A DNA stretch of 64,000 bases. Source: Porphyrobacter sp. AAP60. Its GTDB lineage: Bacteria; Pseudomonadota; Alphaproteobacteria; Sphingomonadales; Sphingomonadaceae. Each line of letters opens with the position of its first letter. Position 1 is the stretch's first letter. The DNA is taken from assembly GCF_001296025.1 (NCBI RefSeq), contig NZ_LJHV01000008.1:124001-188000 (forward strand), in the 5' to 3' direction. The translations under genes and the position numbers were made by a program. Below are positions 45,044-53,578 of this stretch, one piece after another. A model generated the notes under the pieces. The model was not told the DNA's origin. It searched no databases and saw nothing but the letters and a program-made list of their open reading frames with translations.

Positions 45044-45846
45044 TGCGAAGCGTCTTTACGCTGCGAACGGCACTGGTGTGCCTGATCGCGTTAACCATGT
45101 TTTGCGCCCCGCAGATAGCTTCTGCCGCCGCGCCCATCACCGCGCCCGATCCGGTCGCGGCCGGGGTCGGCTCTGCGATCGAGCGCGCATTGGGCGATCA
45201 GGGGGCCGGCGAGGACACGCCGCTGAGCATGTCGTTGCAGCTGCTGGTGGTGATGGGCCTGCTCACCATCCTGCCATCGCTGGTGCTGATGATGACCAGC
45301 TTCCTGCGCATTCTGGTGGTGCTGGCGATCCTGCGGCAGGCGCTCGGTCTGCAAGGCTCCCCGCCGGGGCAGGTGCTGGCGGGCCTTGCGCTGTTCCTCA
45401 GCCTGTTTGTGATGGCGCCGACGCTGGATCTGGTGAACGCGAACGCGATTGCCCCCTATGCCGCCGGAACCATCGGCGCCGATGCCGCGATCATACAGGC
45501 GGGAGAGGCGTTCCACAGCTTCATGCTGCGCCAGACGCGCGAGAGCAACCTGATGATGTTCACCGATATTGCAGGCGGCGGCACATTCGCCAGTGGCAAG
45601 GACGTGCCCTTTTCGATCCTGTTGCCCGCCTTTGTCACCAGCGAATTGGAAACCGCATTCCAGATCGGTTTCATGATCTTTCTGCCCTTCCTCGTCATCG
45701 ATCTGGTGGTCGCCAGTGTGCTGATGAGCCTTGGCATGATGATGCTCAGCCCCACCATCATCTCGCTGCCGTTCAAGCTGTTGCTGTTCGTGCTGGTCGA
45801 TGGCTGGGCGCTGCTGATGGGCAGCTTGGCCCTTAGCTTTTCCTAG
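45040..45846 (+). CDS. fliP: Flagellar export gate protein FliP
   Basis: A 268-residue export-gate component with a cleavable signal peptide (VCLIALTMFCAPQIASAAA) and four membrane segments. Highly conserved blocks are visible: LLTILPSLVLMMTSFLRILVVLAILRQALG, QTRESNLMMFTDIA, PFSILLPAFVTSELETAFQIGFMIFLPFLVIDLVVASVLMSLGMMMLSP. Five FliP copies form the core channel. It overlaps fliO by 4 bp. Confidence 0.97.
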   Translation: MMRSVFTLRTALVCLIALTMFCAPQIASAAAPITAPDPVAAGVGSAIERALGDQGAGEDTPLSMSLQLLVVMGLLTILPSLVLMMTSFLRILVVLAILRQALGLQGSPPGQVLAGLALFLSLFVMAPTLDLVNANAIAPYAAGTIGADAAIIQAGEAFHSFMLRQTRESNLMMFTDIAGGGTFASGKDVPFSILLPAFVTSELETAFQIGFMIFLPFLVIDLVVASVLMSLGMMMLSPTIISLPFKLLLFVLVDGWALLMGSLALSFS

Positions 45847-45864
45847 TGGGGAGCTTCGCCTGAC

Positions 45865-46137
45865 ATGCAGGAAGATGCTGCCCTTCTCGCGCTGGCCGAC
45901 CAGACGCTGTGGGTGACCGCGCTGATCGCCGGGCCGGTGCTGATTGCAGCATTGGTGGTGGGTCTTGTTGTCGGCATCATCCAGGCCGCCACATCGGTCA
46001 ACGAACAGACGCTGTCCTTCATCCCCAAACTTGCCATCACCGCGCTGGTGTTCGTGGTGCTGGGCGCTGCGATGATGGGCCTGCTCGCCGATTTCACCCG
46101 CGAGATCATGGCGCAGGTCGCGGATATGGCGGCGTGA
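45865..46137 (+). CDS. fliQ: Flagellar export gate protein FliQ
   Basis: A 90-residue protein with two membrane helices, conserved ALIAGPVLIAALVVGLVVGIIQAATSVNEQTLSFIPKL and a second helix before FTREIMAQVADM. It wraps the FliP-FliR gate. 18 bp after fliP. Confidence 0.95.
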   Translation: MQEDAALLALADQTLWVTALIAGPVLIAALVVGLVVGIIQAATSVNEQTLSFIPKLAITALVFVVLGAAMMGLLADFTREIMAQVADMAA

Positions 46138-46141
46138 CGCC

Positions 46142-46933
46142 GTGAACGCCCTCGATCCCGGCCTCGGCTCTATCGAGGCGCAGCTGTGGCAGATATTCTT
46201 CCTGTCGATCCGCTGCGGAGCCGCCTTCATGGCTGCACCGATGGTGGGAGGCATGGCCGTGCCCGCGCCGGTGCGCATCCTGCTGAGCATCACCTTCGGC
46301 TATTTCATCGCTGTCTGGGTGCCGGTTGCAGCCTTGCCCGAAATGCTGAGTTTTGCCGCGGTGCTCGCCGTGCTGCACGAAGTGCTGGTGGGCACGGCGC
46401 TGGGCTTTGTCCTGCAACTCGCCTTTGCGATCCCCCTGATCGCGGCCGAGCAGATTTCGGGCACGATGGGCCTTGCCATTGCCACCTCGATCGATCCCAG
46501 CAGCGGCGCGCAATCGGGCGCGCTGGGCACGTTTTTCGGCATTGTCCTCAGCCTGCTGTTCTACGCCATCGGCGCGCATCTGCTGTGGTATGAATTGCTG
46601 GTCGAATCCTATCGCCTGCTGCCTGCGGGCAGCGGCGGGTTTGGCGCGTGGCAGGCGCAAAGTGTCGTGATGTTCATGGGGTATGGCCTTGCCACAGCCG
46701 CAGCGATTGCGCTGCCGGTGGTGCTGGTGCTGCTGCTGGTGCAGGTGGTGACGGGCCTGATCGCGCGTTCTGCCCCCGCGCTCAACCTGTTCGCGCTCGG
46801 CCTGCCCGCAGGCGTGCTGGCCGGGATTGCCGCGCTGATCATCGCCATGCCGGTGATGACCGGGCAGCTGCGCGGCGTGCTCGAAACCGCGCTCGATCAT
46901 TCCGCCGGCCTGATCGCACCGGAGACGCCGTAA
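46142..46933 (+). CDS. fliR: Flagellar export gate protein FliR
   Basis: A 263-residue polytopic membrane protein of about six segments (FFLSIRCGAAFMAAPMVGGMAVPAPVRILLSITFGYFI...FGIVLSLLFYAIGAHLLWYELLVESYRLLP). It completes the export gate pore with FliP and FliQ. The start is GTG 46142, 4 bp after the fliQ stop. flhB follows without a gap. Confidence 0.94.
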   Translation: MNALDPGLGSIEAQLWQIFFLSIRCGAAFMAAPMVGGMAVPAPVRILLSITFGYFIAVWVPVAALPEMLSFAAVLAVLHEVLVGTALGFVLQLAFAIPLIAAEQISGTMGLAIATSIDPSSGAQSGALGTFFGIVLSLLFYAIGAHLLWYELLVESYRLLPAGSGGFGAWQAQSVVMFMGYGLATAAAIALPVVLVLLLVQVVTGLIARSAPALNLFALGLPAGVLAGIAALIIAMPVMTGQLRGVLETALDHSAGLIAPETP

Positions 46934-48070
46934 ATGGCTGAAGAAACTCCGGGCGAAAAGACCTTCGACCCCACCGAAAAGCGCAAATCCGATGCCGCCA
47001 AAAACGGCGATGTGTTGCGCTCCAAGGAAGTCGCCACGCTGGTCGGTACCGGCACCGGCGCGCTGGCGCTGATGGCGCTCGGCGGCTGGCTGAACGACGG
47101 GTTGGCGCAGGTCGCCCGTGCGGGCTTCAGCTTTGATCGTGCTGCGCTGGATGGCTTTGCCCCCGGCGCGGTGATCGGCAATGCTGCGCTGGCTGCCCTT
47201 CCGCCGATCATGGCGCTGGGACTGATCGTCGCCACATTCACCATCGCTTCGCAATTGCTGCTGGGCGAGGGGCGCTTCAACCCCGGCAACATGGCCTTCA
47301 AGGGATCGCGCATCAATCCGCTGTCCGGGCTGAAGCGCATCCTTGGCTGGCAAGGTTTGATCGAACTGGGCAAGGGGCTGCTGAAACTGGCGCTGCTGGG
47401 CGGCATCGCGTGGTGGTGGGCCACTGGCCGCCTGCCCGCCTTGCTGGTGCTGGGGGCCAGCCCGCTGGAGGCGCAGCTGGGCTTTGCCGTGGACGCCTTC
47501 ACCTCGCTGGTCGGCGCGCTGCTGCTGGGCCTGCTGGTGATCGCGGGGATCGATTACCCGCTGCAACGTTTCCAGCGCGGCAAGCGGCTGAAGATGAGCC
47601 TGCAAGACCTGCGTGATGAACACAAGCAGTCAGAAGGCTCGCCCGAAATGAAATCCGCCCGCCGCCAGCGCCAGCGCGATCTGGCGCGCGGCGGTGTGGC
47701 CAAGGCGATGCAGGAAGCGCAGTTCGTGATCGTGAACCCGCTGCATTTCGCGGTCGCGCTGACATATGATCCCGCGCTGGCGCCTGCGCCTGTGGTGCTG
47801 GCACGCGGGCGCGGCGACGTTGCGCTCGCCATGCGCGAAATCGCGGGCGAAACCGGTCTTCCCTTGTTGGAATATCCGCAGCTTGCCCGCGCGGTCTATT
47901 TCACCACCAAACCCAACCAGATGGTGCGCGAGGAATTATATGTCGCCATCGCCGCGCTGGTGGCTTTCGTGCTGGCGCTGAAACGCGGGGCAAACCCCCG
48001 CCGCCCGGTGATCGAAGTGCCCTCCGAACTGCGGTTCGATGGTGACGGCAGGCCGGAAAACCGCGCTTAA
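46934..48070 (+). CDS. flhB: Flagellar export switch protein FlhB
   Basis: A 378-residue protein: N-terminal EETPGEKTFDPTEKRKSDAAKNGDV, four membrane segments to about residue 210 and the cytoplasmic FlhBC domain. FlhB switches substrate class from rod/hook to filament after autocleavage at N-PTH. Here the cleavage motif reads N-P-L-H (Asn268, Pro269, Leu270, His271; codons 47735-47746), with leucine in place of threonine. The nucleophilic Asn-Pro is intact, so cleavage remains possible. The gene starts directly after fliR and ends the export-gate run. Confidence 0.95.
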   Translation: MAEETPGEKTFDPTEKRKSDAAKNGDVLRSKEVATLVGTGTGALALMALGGWLNDGLAQVARAGFSFDRAALDGFAPGAVIGNAALAALPPIMALGLIVATFTIASQLLLGEGRFNPGNMAFKGSRINPLSGLKRILGWQGLIELGKGLLKLALLGGIAWWWATGRLPALLVLGASPLEAQLGFAVDAFTSLVGALLLGLLVIAGIDYPLQRFQRGKRLKMSLQDLRDEHKQSEGSPEMKSARRQRQRDLARGGVAKAMQEAQFVIVNPLHFAVALTYDPALAPAPVVLARGRGDVALAMREIAGETGLPLLEYPQLARAVYFTTKPNQMVREELYVAIAALVAFVLALKRGANPRRPVIEVPSELRFDGDGRPENRA

Positions 48071-48100
48071 ACTCCGCCGCCAGCGCCCGTTCTGACAGGC

Positions 48101-49531
48101 ATGGAAACCAGCGGTTCATCAATCATTTCGGCCCTTGGCGCAGGCAGCGGCGTGGATTTCATCAAGCTGGCGGGCGACATTTCGGACGCCAGCTTTGCCG
48201 CGCAGCGCCAATCGGTCACTTCCCGGCGCGAACGGCTGGAAGCGCAGATTTCCGCCGCTGCCCAGCTGCGCGGATCGATCACAAGTCTTGCCAGCGCGCT
48301 GGGCGACCGGATTCGCAACGGCGATCTGGCGCCGCGTGCGGAGATCGGCAATCCTGCCGTGGCGCGGGTGAATGTGCCCGCCGGCCTTACGCCGCGCGGC
48401 AATTTCAATCTGGAAGTGCGACAGTTGGCCGAAGGGCAGACGCTGGTTTCCAGAAACTATGCCAGCCGTGATGCGCTGGCAGGCGCAGGCACGTTGACCG
48501 TGCGGTTCGGCACGGTTGACGGTGCCAGCTTCAACGGCGATGCAGCGCGCGCGCCGCTGAATATCGAAGTGACCGCCGAAGACACGCTGGCGAGCGTCGC
48601 GGGCAAGATCACGCAGGCCGGCGGCGGGACGATCAGCGCCTATGTCGCCGAAGGGCCGAATGGTGCGCAACTGGTGCTGAAAGGCGCCGAAGGCGCGGCC
48701 AGCGGTTTCGTGCTCGAAGCGGCAGGTGCAGGCGGCGGCACGGTGGCGGGCGATCTGGCCTATCTCGGCTGGGAACCGGCAAGCGATGCGGGCGAGTTGC
48801 GCAACACCGCGAAGGATGCGGTCTATCTGCTCGATACGGTGGAACGCACCAGCCCCACCAACCGCGTGACCGGCCTGCCAGGCGGTTTCGGTCTGACGCT
48901 GACAGGCACGAACACCGGCGCAGCCACCAGCCTTGCCTTTACCAGCAACACCGAAGCGGTGTCGGGCCTGATGAATGATTTCGTCGCCGCGATGAATGAT
49001 ATCGTCGGCCAGCTTGCCACGCTCGCCGCGCCAGTGGGCGGGGAACTGGGCAATGATCCGGGGGCGCGCGAATTGCGCCGCGATCTGGCCGGATTGGCCG
49101 GGCAGATCGTGATGCCCAATGCCGCCGGCGGCGCGCCGCGCACGCTGGGCGATCTGGGCCTTGCCATCACCCGCGAAGGCACCTTCCGGCTGGATACGGC
49201 GCGGCTCAACCAGGCGCTTGATAACAATGCCGATGCGGTGGCGGCGATGTTCACCATCGGCCCCTCGGGCGTGTTCGCCACGGTCGATCGCTTCGCCCGT
49301 GAAAACAGCCTGATCTCCGATCCCGGATCGCTGGGCGGATCGCTGCGGCGGTTCGAAACCCAGCTTGCCAGCGCGGACGAACGCCTGAGCGCGATTGCCG
49401 AGCAGCAGGAGGGGTTACGCGAAAGGTTGACCAGACAGTTTGCCGCCAGCGAACGGCGCGTGGCCGCTTCGCAATCGACGCTCAACTTCCTGCGTGCGCA
49501 GGTCGCCGCATGGTCTTCCGATGATCGTTAA
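48101..49531 (+). CDS. fliD: Flagellar filament cap protein FliD
   Basis: A 476-residue hook-associated protein 2. The N-terminal part has SIISALGAGSGVDFIKLAGDI and the QRQSVTSRRERLEAQISA helix. The central domains carry D2/D3-like blocks (TVRFGTVDGASFNGD..., VTAEDTLASVAGKITQAGGGTISAYV). The C-terminal coil (LNQALDNNADAVAAMFTIG...LRRFETQLASADERL...LNFLRAQVAAW) is typical. It caps the filament and folds incoming flagellin. fliS follows 12 bp later. Confidence 0.93.
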   Translation: METSGSSIISALGAGSGVDFIKLAGDISDASFAAQRQSVTSRRERLEAQISAAAQLRGSITSLASALGDRIRNGDLAPRAEIGNPAVARVNVPAGLTPRGNFNLEVRQLAEGQTLVSRNYASRDALAGAGTLTVRFGTVDGASFNGDAARAPLNIEVTAEDTLASVAGKITQAGGGTISAYVAEGPNGAQLVLKGAEGAASGFVLEAAGAGGGTVAGDLAYLGWEPASDAGELRNTAKDAVYLLDTVERTSPTNRVTGLPGGFGLTLTGTNTGAATSLAFTSNTEAVSGLMNDFVAAMNDIVGQLATLAAPVGGELGNDPGARELRRDLAGLAGQIVMPNAAGGAPRTLGDLGLAITREGTFRLDTARLNQALDNNADAVAAMFTIGPSGVFATVDRFARENSLISDPGSLGGSLRRFETQLASADERLSAIAEQQEGLRERLTRQFAASERRVAASQSTLNFLRAQVAAWSSDDR

Positions 49532-49543
49532 AAGACAGACGCC

Positions 49544-49909
49544 ATGCTGATGCTCGCCCGCAATCCTGCCGCCGCCTATCGCCGGGTCGAACTCGATGCG
49601 CGGATCGAGGCATCGGGCAGCGGCGATCTCACCCGCATCTGTCTGGAAGAAGCGGCAGGCGCGCTAGGCACCGCCTTGGCCGCGCTAGACCGGGGCTTGC
49701 CTGTGCCCAGCCATCCGCTTGCCCGTGCGCAAAGCATCCTGTTGTGGCTGGCCCAATCGGTCGCCCCGGCCCACCCGCTCAGCGCCAGTCTCAAGGCGTT
49801 CTATGGCGGGCTGGCAGGGCGGGCGGGGGCCAGTATCCTACAACCCGATGCTCAGGCACTTTCCGAAATACAAAGCGATATCAGGGATCTATTGGCCGCC
49901 GCCGGTTAG
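49544..49909 (+). CDS. fliS: Flagellin export chaperone FliS-like protein
   Basis: A 121-residue helical protein placed directly after fliD, the usual place for FliS. The N-terminus has the AAYRRVELDARIEASG segment matching FliS A-Y-x-x-x-x-V-x-T-A-x-P, then four helices. FliS binds the flagellin C-terminus and prevents early polymerisation. Sequence match is moderate; position gives most of the confidence. The second parS site begins 12 bp after its stop. Confidence 0.82.
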   Translation: MLMLARNPAAAYRRVELDARIEASGSGDLTRICLEEAAGALGTALAALDRGLPVPSHPLARAQSILLWLAQSVAPAHPLSASLKAFYGGLAGRAGASILQPDAQALSEIQSDIRDLLAAAG

Positions 49910-49920
49910 CTTTCGGCCAA

Positions 49921-49936
49921 TGTTTCACGTGAAACA
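49921..49936. promoter_or_regulatory. parS: parS, ParB-binding centromere site (copy 2)
   Basis: TGTTTCACGTGAAACA, identical to the site at 2187-2202, sits in the 43-bp gap between convergent fliS and the alpha/beta hydrolase gene. A ParB complex here would not block a promoter, since both flanking genes end at the site. Confidence 0.9.
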
Positions 49937-49952
49937 TTGATCGCAGGGGGTT

Positions 49953-50831
49953 TCAGCCCAGCCATTCGCCAATGATCCGGGCGGCATCGGCCGGATCTTC
50001 CAGCGGGTGGAAATGGGTGCGATCGGGCCGGTGCAAGTCCGTGCCCTGCGGCAGGATCGAAGCCAGCTCGGGCCAGGTCGGCGAGCTTTTGAAATCCTGA
50101 AGATCGGTTTGCTTGGCGCGCACCACCAGCACGGGCATTTCGACGCGGCGGGCCGCATCCAGCAGCGCGCCATTGCTGCGGCTTGAGGCATAGACGCTCG
50201 CCTCAACCTCGGGCGAACAGGCCAGTTCCATGCCCTCACCCGATGCGGCGGGGACAAGGCCGAAACGGCAGTAATCGGCAAAAACGCGGGCGTCGAACAG
50301 GTTGTAGGGATCGCGGCTGGCGAACCGTTCCATCATCGCTTCAGGAGATGCAAAATCGCGTTTGCGGCGGATTGCGGGGTGCGGATTGTCGGCGGTGAAG
50401 ATCGTTTCCGGCGCGGTGTAATATTCCGGCGCAAGGATCACGGGATCGAACAAGACCAGCCGGGCAAAGGCCTGTGGGTGATCGGCGGCCACCTGCAACA
50501 GCGTGTGCGCCCCCATCGAATGGCCGATGCCGACCGCGCCGGTAATCCCGGTTTGCGCAAGGAAGTCAGCGACATCGCTGGAAACCAGCCGCCAATCGTC
50601 GATCGGCCCTCCGCCCGATTGCCCATGCCCGCGCAGGTCGATGGCGAAGGCGTGGTGACTGGGGAAGCTTTCGATGATGGCATCGAACACCCGTCCGTGA
50701 AACCCGGTGGCATGGGCGAACACCAGCGGCGCAGCAGTGCTGCCCTCGGGTGCGGCCCAGTGGTGCACGGCAAGGTCTATACCATTGATGTGGTGTGTGC
50801 GGGTGACGGGGGCAGGACGGGTCGCAATCAT
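49953..50831 (-). CDS. Alpha/beta-fold hydrolase
   Basis: A 292-residue serine hydrolase. The oxyanion-loop region FAHATGFHGRVFDAII, the nucleophile elbow GIGHSMGAHTLL, the acid in the strand before LPQGTDLHRPDRTHFHPLED and a C-terminal His there form the triad. No signal peptide. The start at 50831 (MIATRPAPVTRTHHINGIDLAVHHW) is chosen because the longer frame would enter the flippase gene. Substrate unknown. Confidence 0.87.
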   Translation of the reverse strand: MIATRPAPVTRTHHINGIDLAVHHWAAPEGSTAAPLVFAHATGFHGRVFDAIIESFPSHHAFAIDLRGHGQSGGGPIDDWRLVSSDVADFLAQTGITGAVGIGHSMGAHTLLQVAADHPQAFARLVLFDPVILAPEYYTAPETIFTADNPHPAIRRKRDFASPEAMMERFASRDPYNLFDARVFADYCRFGLVPAASGEGMELACSPEVEASVYASSRSNGALLDAARRVEMPVLVVRAKQTDLQDFKSSPTWPELASILPQGTDLHRPDRTHFHPLEDPADAARIIGEWLG

Positions 50832-50886
50832 CCCGCTGCCCAACCGGATCGGGCCGCAGGTGTCAATCGCACGGTTTTGACAGGGC

Positions 50887-52377
50887 CTATTCCGCCGGAG
50901 CGGCAACGGGATCGGCCTCGGCGCGGTAGCGGATGAAATGCAGCGCTTCGGCAATCCGCGAAGGGGCGATCAAGTGCAACAGCCCGCCATACAGTGCCAC
51001 GCCCAGCACAACGGCGCTCACCAGCCCCAGCAGTGGTGACAGGCCAGCAGGCATAAGCGAAAGCACCCCCGCGACCCCCGCCGCCATCACCAAGGCAGCG
51101 GCCAGCGGCGGCGTTACCGCGCTCGCCAATCCGGCAAGGCGCAGCCCTACGATCCGGCCCGACAAGGTAACGGTGGCCATGGTCAACATTGCCATTCCGC
51201 CAACCCAACCCCACGCAAATCCGTTCACGCCGAATTGCGATCCGATCAGAAAGGCTGTGGGCATGATCACGCTGCCGATCATCGCAATCCGCAAGGCCGC
51301 CCAAGGCACCCCGCGCGCGTTGGTGGCGGGGGCAAACAGGATCTGCAATGTCATCATCGCCATCGCGCCCGCCAGGATCGGCAGCAGCGGGACGATCTCA
51401 AGCCACTTGTCACCCAGCAGCACGGGCACCAGCACCGGCGCGACCACGGCGATCCCGGCATAGGCGGGCATCGCTATCAGCATCACCAGCCGGATCGTGG
51501 CCAGCAACGGTTCGGGCCCGGTTCCCTGCTGGCGCGAATAGGCGGCATAGGCGACTTCGTTGATCGGCGGCACAAACTTGGCAGCGAGCAATTGCGCAAG
51601 GAACAGCCCGGTGGTGTAAACCCCCAGCGTATGCGGATCGAGCACGCGGCCCGCGATCACCACATCGGCCTGGCTCTGCACGAACCAGAACAGCTGGGTC
51701 ATCGTCATCACCCCTCCGAAACCGGCGATATGGCCTGCGCCTGCAAAACGGAAGATCGGGCGGATCGGTGCACGCGCGGCGCGGGTCATGCCGATCGCTT
51801 CGGTCAGCAGCATCACCATCGGCGCGGCGACCAGCGTCCACACGCCCCAGCCCGAAAGCGCCCCTGTCAGCGCGGTGACAGCGCCCGCCACCGCCGCCAC
51901 CAGCCGCACCTGTGCCGGGCGGCGGAAATCCATGCTGCGGCTCAGCATGGCATGCGGCAGCGCGCAGAACGGCACGGCGAGATAAAGCAGCGATTGCACC
52001 CGCAGCAGGTCTGCCACCAGCGGCTGATCGAACCACAACGCCACCAGCGGCGCGGCAAGGAACTGCGCCAGCGCCAGCCCCGCGTTGAGCAGGATCAGCA
52101 TCCCCAAAGTCTGCCGCAGGCGTTCCTCGCTGACATGCTCCTCGCGGATCAGCGCGCTCGCCAATCCCCAGCCGTTCATGGTGCTGAGCAGCATCAGCAT
52201 GACCTGCGCCATCGCAAACAGGCCGTAATCCTGCGGGGCCAGCAGGCGGATGACGATCAGGGTGGAAGCCCAGGATACAATCTGGGTCAGAACCTGGCTG
52301 CCCGAACGCCAGATCACTGCCGTGCGCACCTGCGCGGCGAGCGACGGGCCGGTGGCGGCAGGATCGGCCTCAGCCAC
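50887..52377 (-). CDS. Oligosaccharide flippase (MOP/Wzx-like)
   Basis: A 496-residue polytopic protein of about 12-14 membrane helices with the polysaccharide-transporter family start (AAVIWRSGSQ-like VRTAVIWRSGSQVLTQIVSWASTLIVIRLLAPQDYGLFAMAQVMLMLLSTM). It probably flips lipid-linked sugars across the inner membrane for exopolysaccharide or capsule. The upstream GNAT-like gene overlaps it by 8 bp, so they are co-translated. Confidence 0.87.
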   Translation of the reverse strand: MAEADPAATGPSLAAQVRTAVIWRSGSQVLTQIVSWASTLIVIRLLAPQDYGLFAMAQVMLMLLSTMNGWGLASALIREEHVSEERLRQTLGMLILLNAGLALAQFLAAPLVALWFDQPLVADLLRVQSLLYLAVPFCALPHAMLSRSMDFRRPAQVRLVAAVAGAVTALTGALSGWGVWTLVAAPMVMLLTEAIGMTRAARAPIRPIFRFAGAGHIAGFGGVMTMTQLFWFVQSQADVVIAGRVLDPHTLGVYTTGLFLAQLLAAKFVPPINEVAYAAYSRQQGTGPEPLLATIRLVMLIAMPAYAGIAVVAPVLVPVLLGDKWLEIVPLLPILAGAMAMMTLQILFAPATNARGVPWAALRIAMIGSVIMPTAFLIGSQFGVNGFAWGWVGGMAMLTMATVTLSGRIVGLRLAGLASAVTPPLAAALVMAAGVAGVLSLMPAGLSPLLGLVSAVVLGVALYGGLLHLIAPSRIAEALHFIRYRAEADPVAAPAE

Positions 52378-53485
52378 GGGCGGGCTTCGATGAAGGCATG
52401 GAAAAGAGCCGGGCCGGGGTCAGTTCGGCGCCCCATACCGGGGCCAGCAGGCGCGCCGCAGTGCGGCTGCGCACGAACAGCAGATCGGCCATGTCATAGC
52501 CTGCCGCCGCGCCCATTTCGCGTTTGTAGCCGCTGTCACCCAGCCCCATGTCCAGCACGCGCTGGCCATCGGCAATGGCATCGTCCATTGCCCGGAAATT
52601 CACGATTTTGCCGATGTTGAGCCGCGCCAGATCCTCGGCATAGCTGCCTGCAATGCTGTATTGCACCGGCCCGTCATCGAGATCGAAGCTGAAGGCAATC
52701 GGGCGGTCATCCAGCATCAGAATGGTCGCGGAAAGCCGTTCGGCAAGTTCCGGATCGGCAAGCACGCCTTGCCAGAAAGCGCGCGTTTCGCGGTTGATGA
52801 ACTTCGCGCCGCTGCCATCGGTCGAGCGGGCGATCCAGCTTTCACCTTCGATCCGGGCAAGATCATCCAGCACGCTTTCGCTCCACTGGTTGCCGCGCAC
52901 ATGGCGCCAGTGCGGCGTGCCGAGCGCTTCCAGCTTGCGCCATCCAGCCCGCAATTTCTTGGCGACCGAAGTGCGCGGGTATCCCGCAGCGCGGGCGGCA
53001 TCCAGATCGATCACCCAGCTTGTGCCCACGGCACGCGCCAGCACGGCCCATCCCGCCATCTGCGCCGCGTCGATCAACACCTGCACACCCGGATCACGGG
53101 TCCGCGCCGGGCCAACCCGCAACACCGGGCCAAGCGTGCGGGCCGCCGGATGCTCCAGCGCATGGGCCAGGTCGAAGGCGTTGCAAGCAGGCGCGATCAG
53201 GGGCGAACGGAACGGCCAATAGGCACCCGGCACCTTGCGCGCACGGGCCAAGGCGGGGCCGAAGGGCACAGTCGGAATGGCGGCGATTACAGTGCTGTCC
53301 GCCTCCGCATCTCCGCGCCGAAGCAGCAGCGTGCGCCCGCCCGTGGCAGCGCCCGCGCGATACCACGCGGCGCGCAAAAACCCGTGCCCCGACAGGTTGC
53401 AATCCGCCAGTGCGTCAATCGCGGGCGGGAAGCCCGCAGTCGCCGCGACTGTCAGATGATCGGCTGCAATCCTGCTTTCGTACAT
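52370..53485 (-). CDS. GNAT/FemAB-like acyltransferase (CelD/BcsL type)
   Basis: A 371-residue protein with a C-terminal GNAT-like fold (SATILMLDDRPIAFSFDLDDGPVQYSIAGSYAEDLARLNIGKIVNFRAMDDAIADGQRVLDMGLGDSGYKREMG), the pattern of CelD/BcsL and FemAB-related proteins found in exopolysaccharide clusters. A basic segment (SVAKKLRAGWRKLEALG) precedes it. It likely acylates or aminoacylates a sugar or peptide precursor handled by the adjacent flippase; this is inferred from pairing. The 93-bp gap downstream (53486-53578) includes a GGTTAACC palindrome but no gene. Confidence 0.8.
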   Translation of the reverse strand: MYESRIAADHLTVAATAGFPPAIDALADCNLSGHGFLRAAWYRAGAATGGRTLLLRRGDAEADSTVIAAIPTVPFGPALARARKVPGAYWPFRSPLIAPACNAFDLAHALEHPAARTLGPVLRVGPARTRDPGVQVLIDAAQMAGWAVLARAVGTSWVIDLDAARAAGYPRTSVAKKLRAGWRKLEALGTPHWRHVRGNQWSESVLDDLARIEGESWIARSTDGSGAKFINRETRAFWQGVLADPELAERLSATILMLDDRPIAFSFDLDDGPVQYSIAGSYAEDLARLNIGKIVNFRAMDDAIADGQRVLDMGLGDSGYKREMGAAAGYDMADLLFVRSRTAARLLAPVWGAELTPARLFSMPSSKPARG

Positions 53486-53578
53486 TACTCACCCTGGGCG
53501 CCGGAGGCCGCTATGGTTTCAGGCCATAACGTTACGGTGTAACCACACGGTTAACCACAGGCCCCGCCACATCAGCGC

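Noticed and set aside
45091..46293. Minus-strand frame rich in His/Gln across fliP and fliQ
   Set aside because: Antisense to strongly conserved membrane proteins; the composition reflects the complement of hydrophobic codons.
46106..47623. 505-codon minus-strand frame across fliR and flhB
   Set aside because: Antisense to conserved export genes, no domain, His/Gln-rich shadow.
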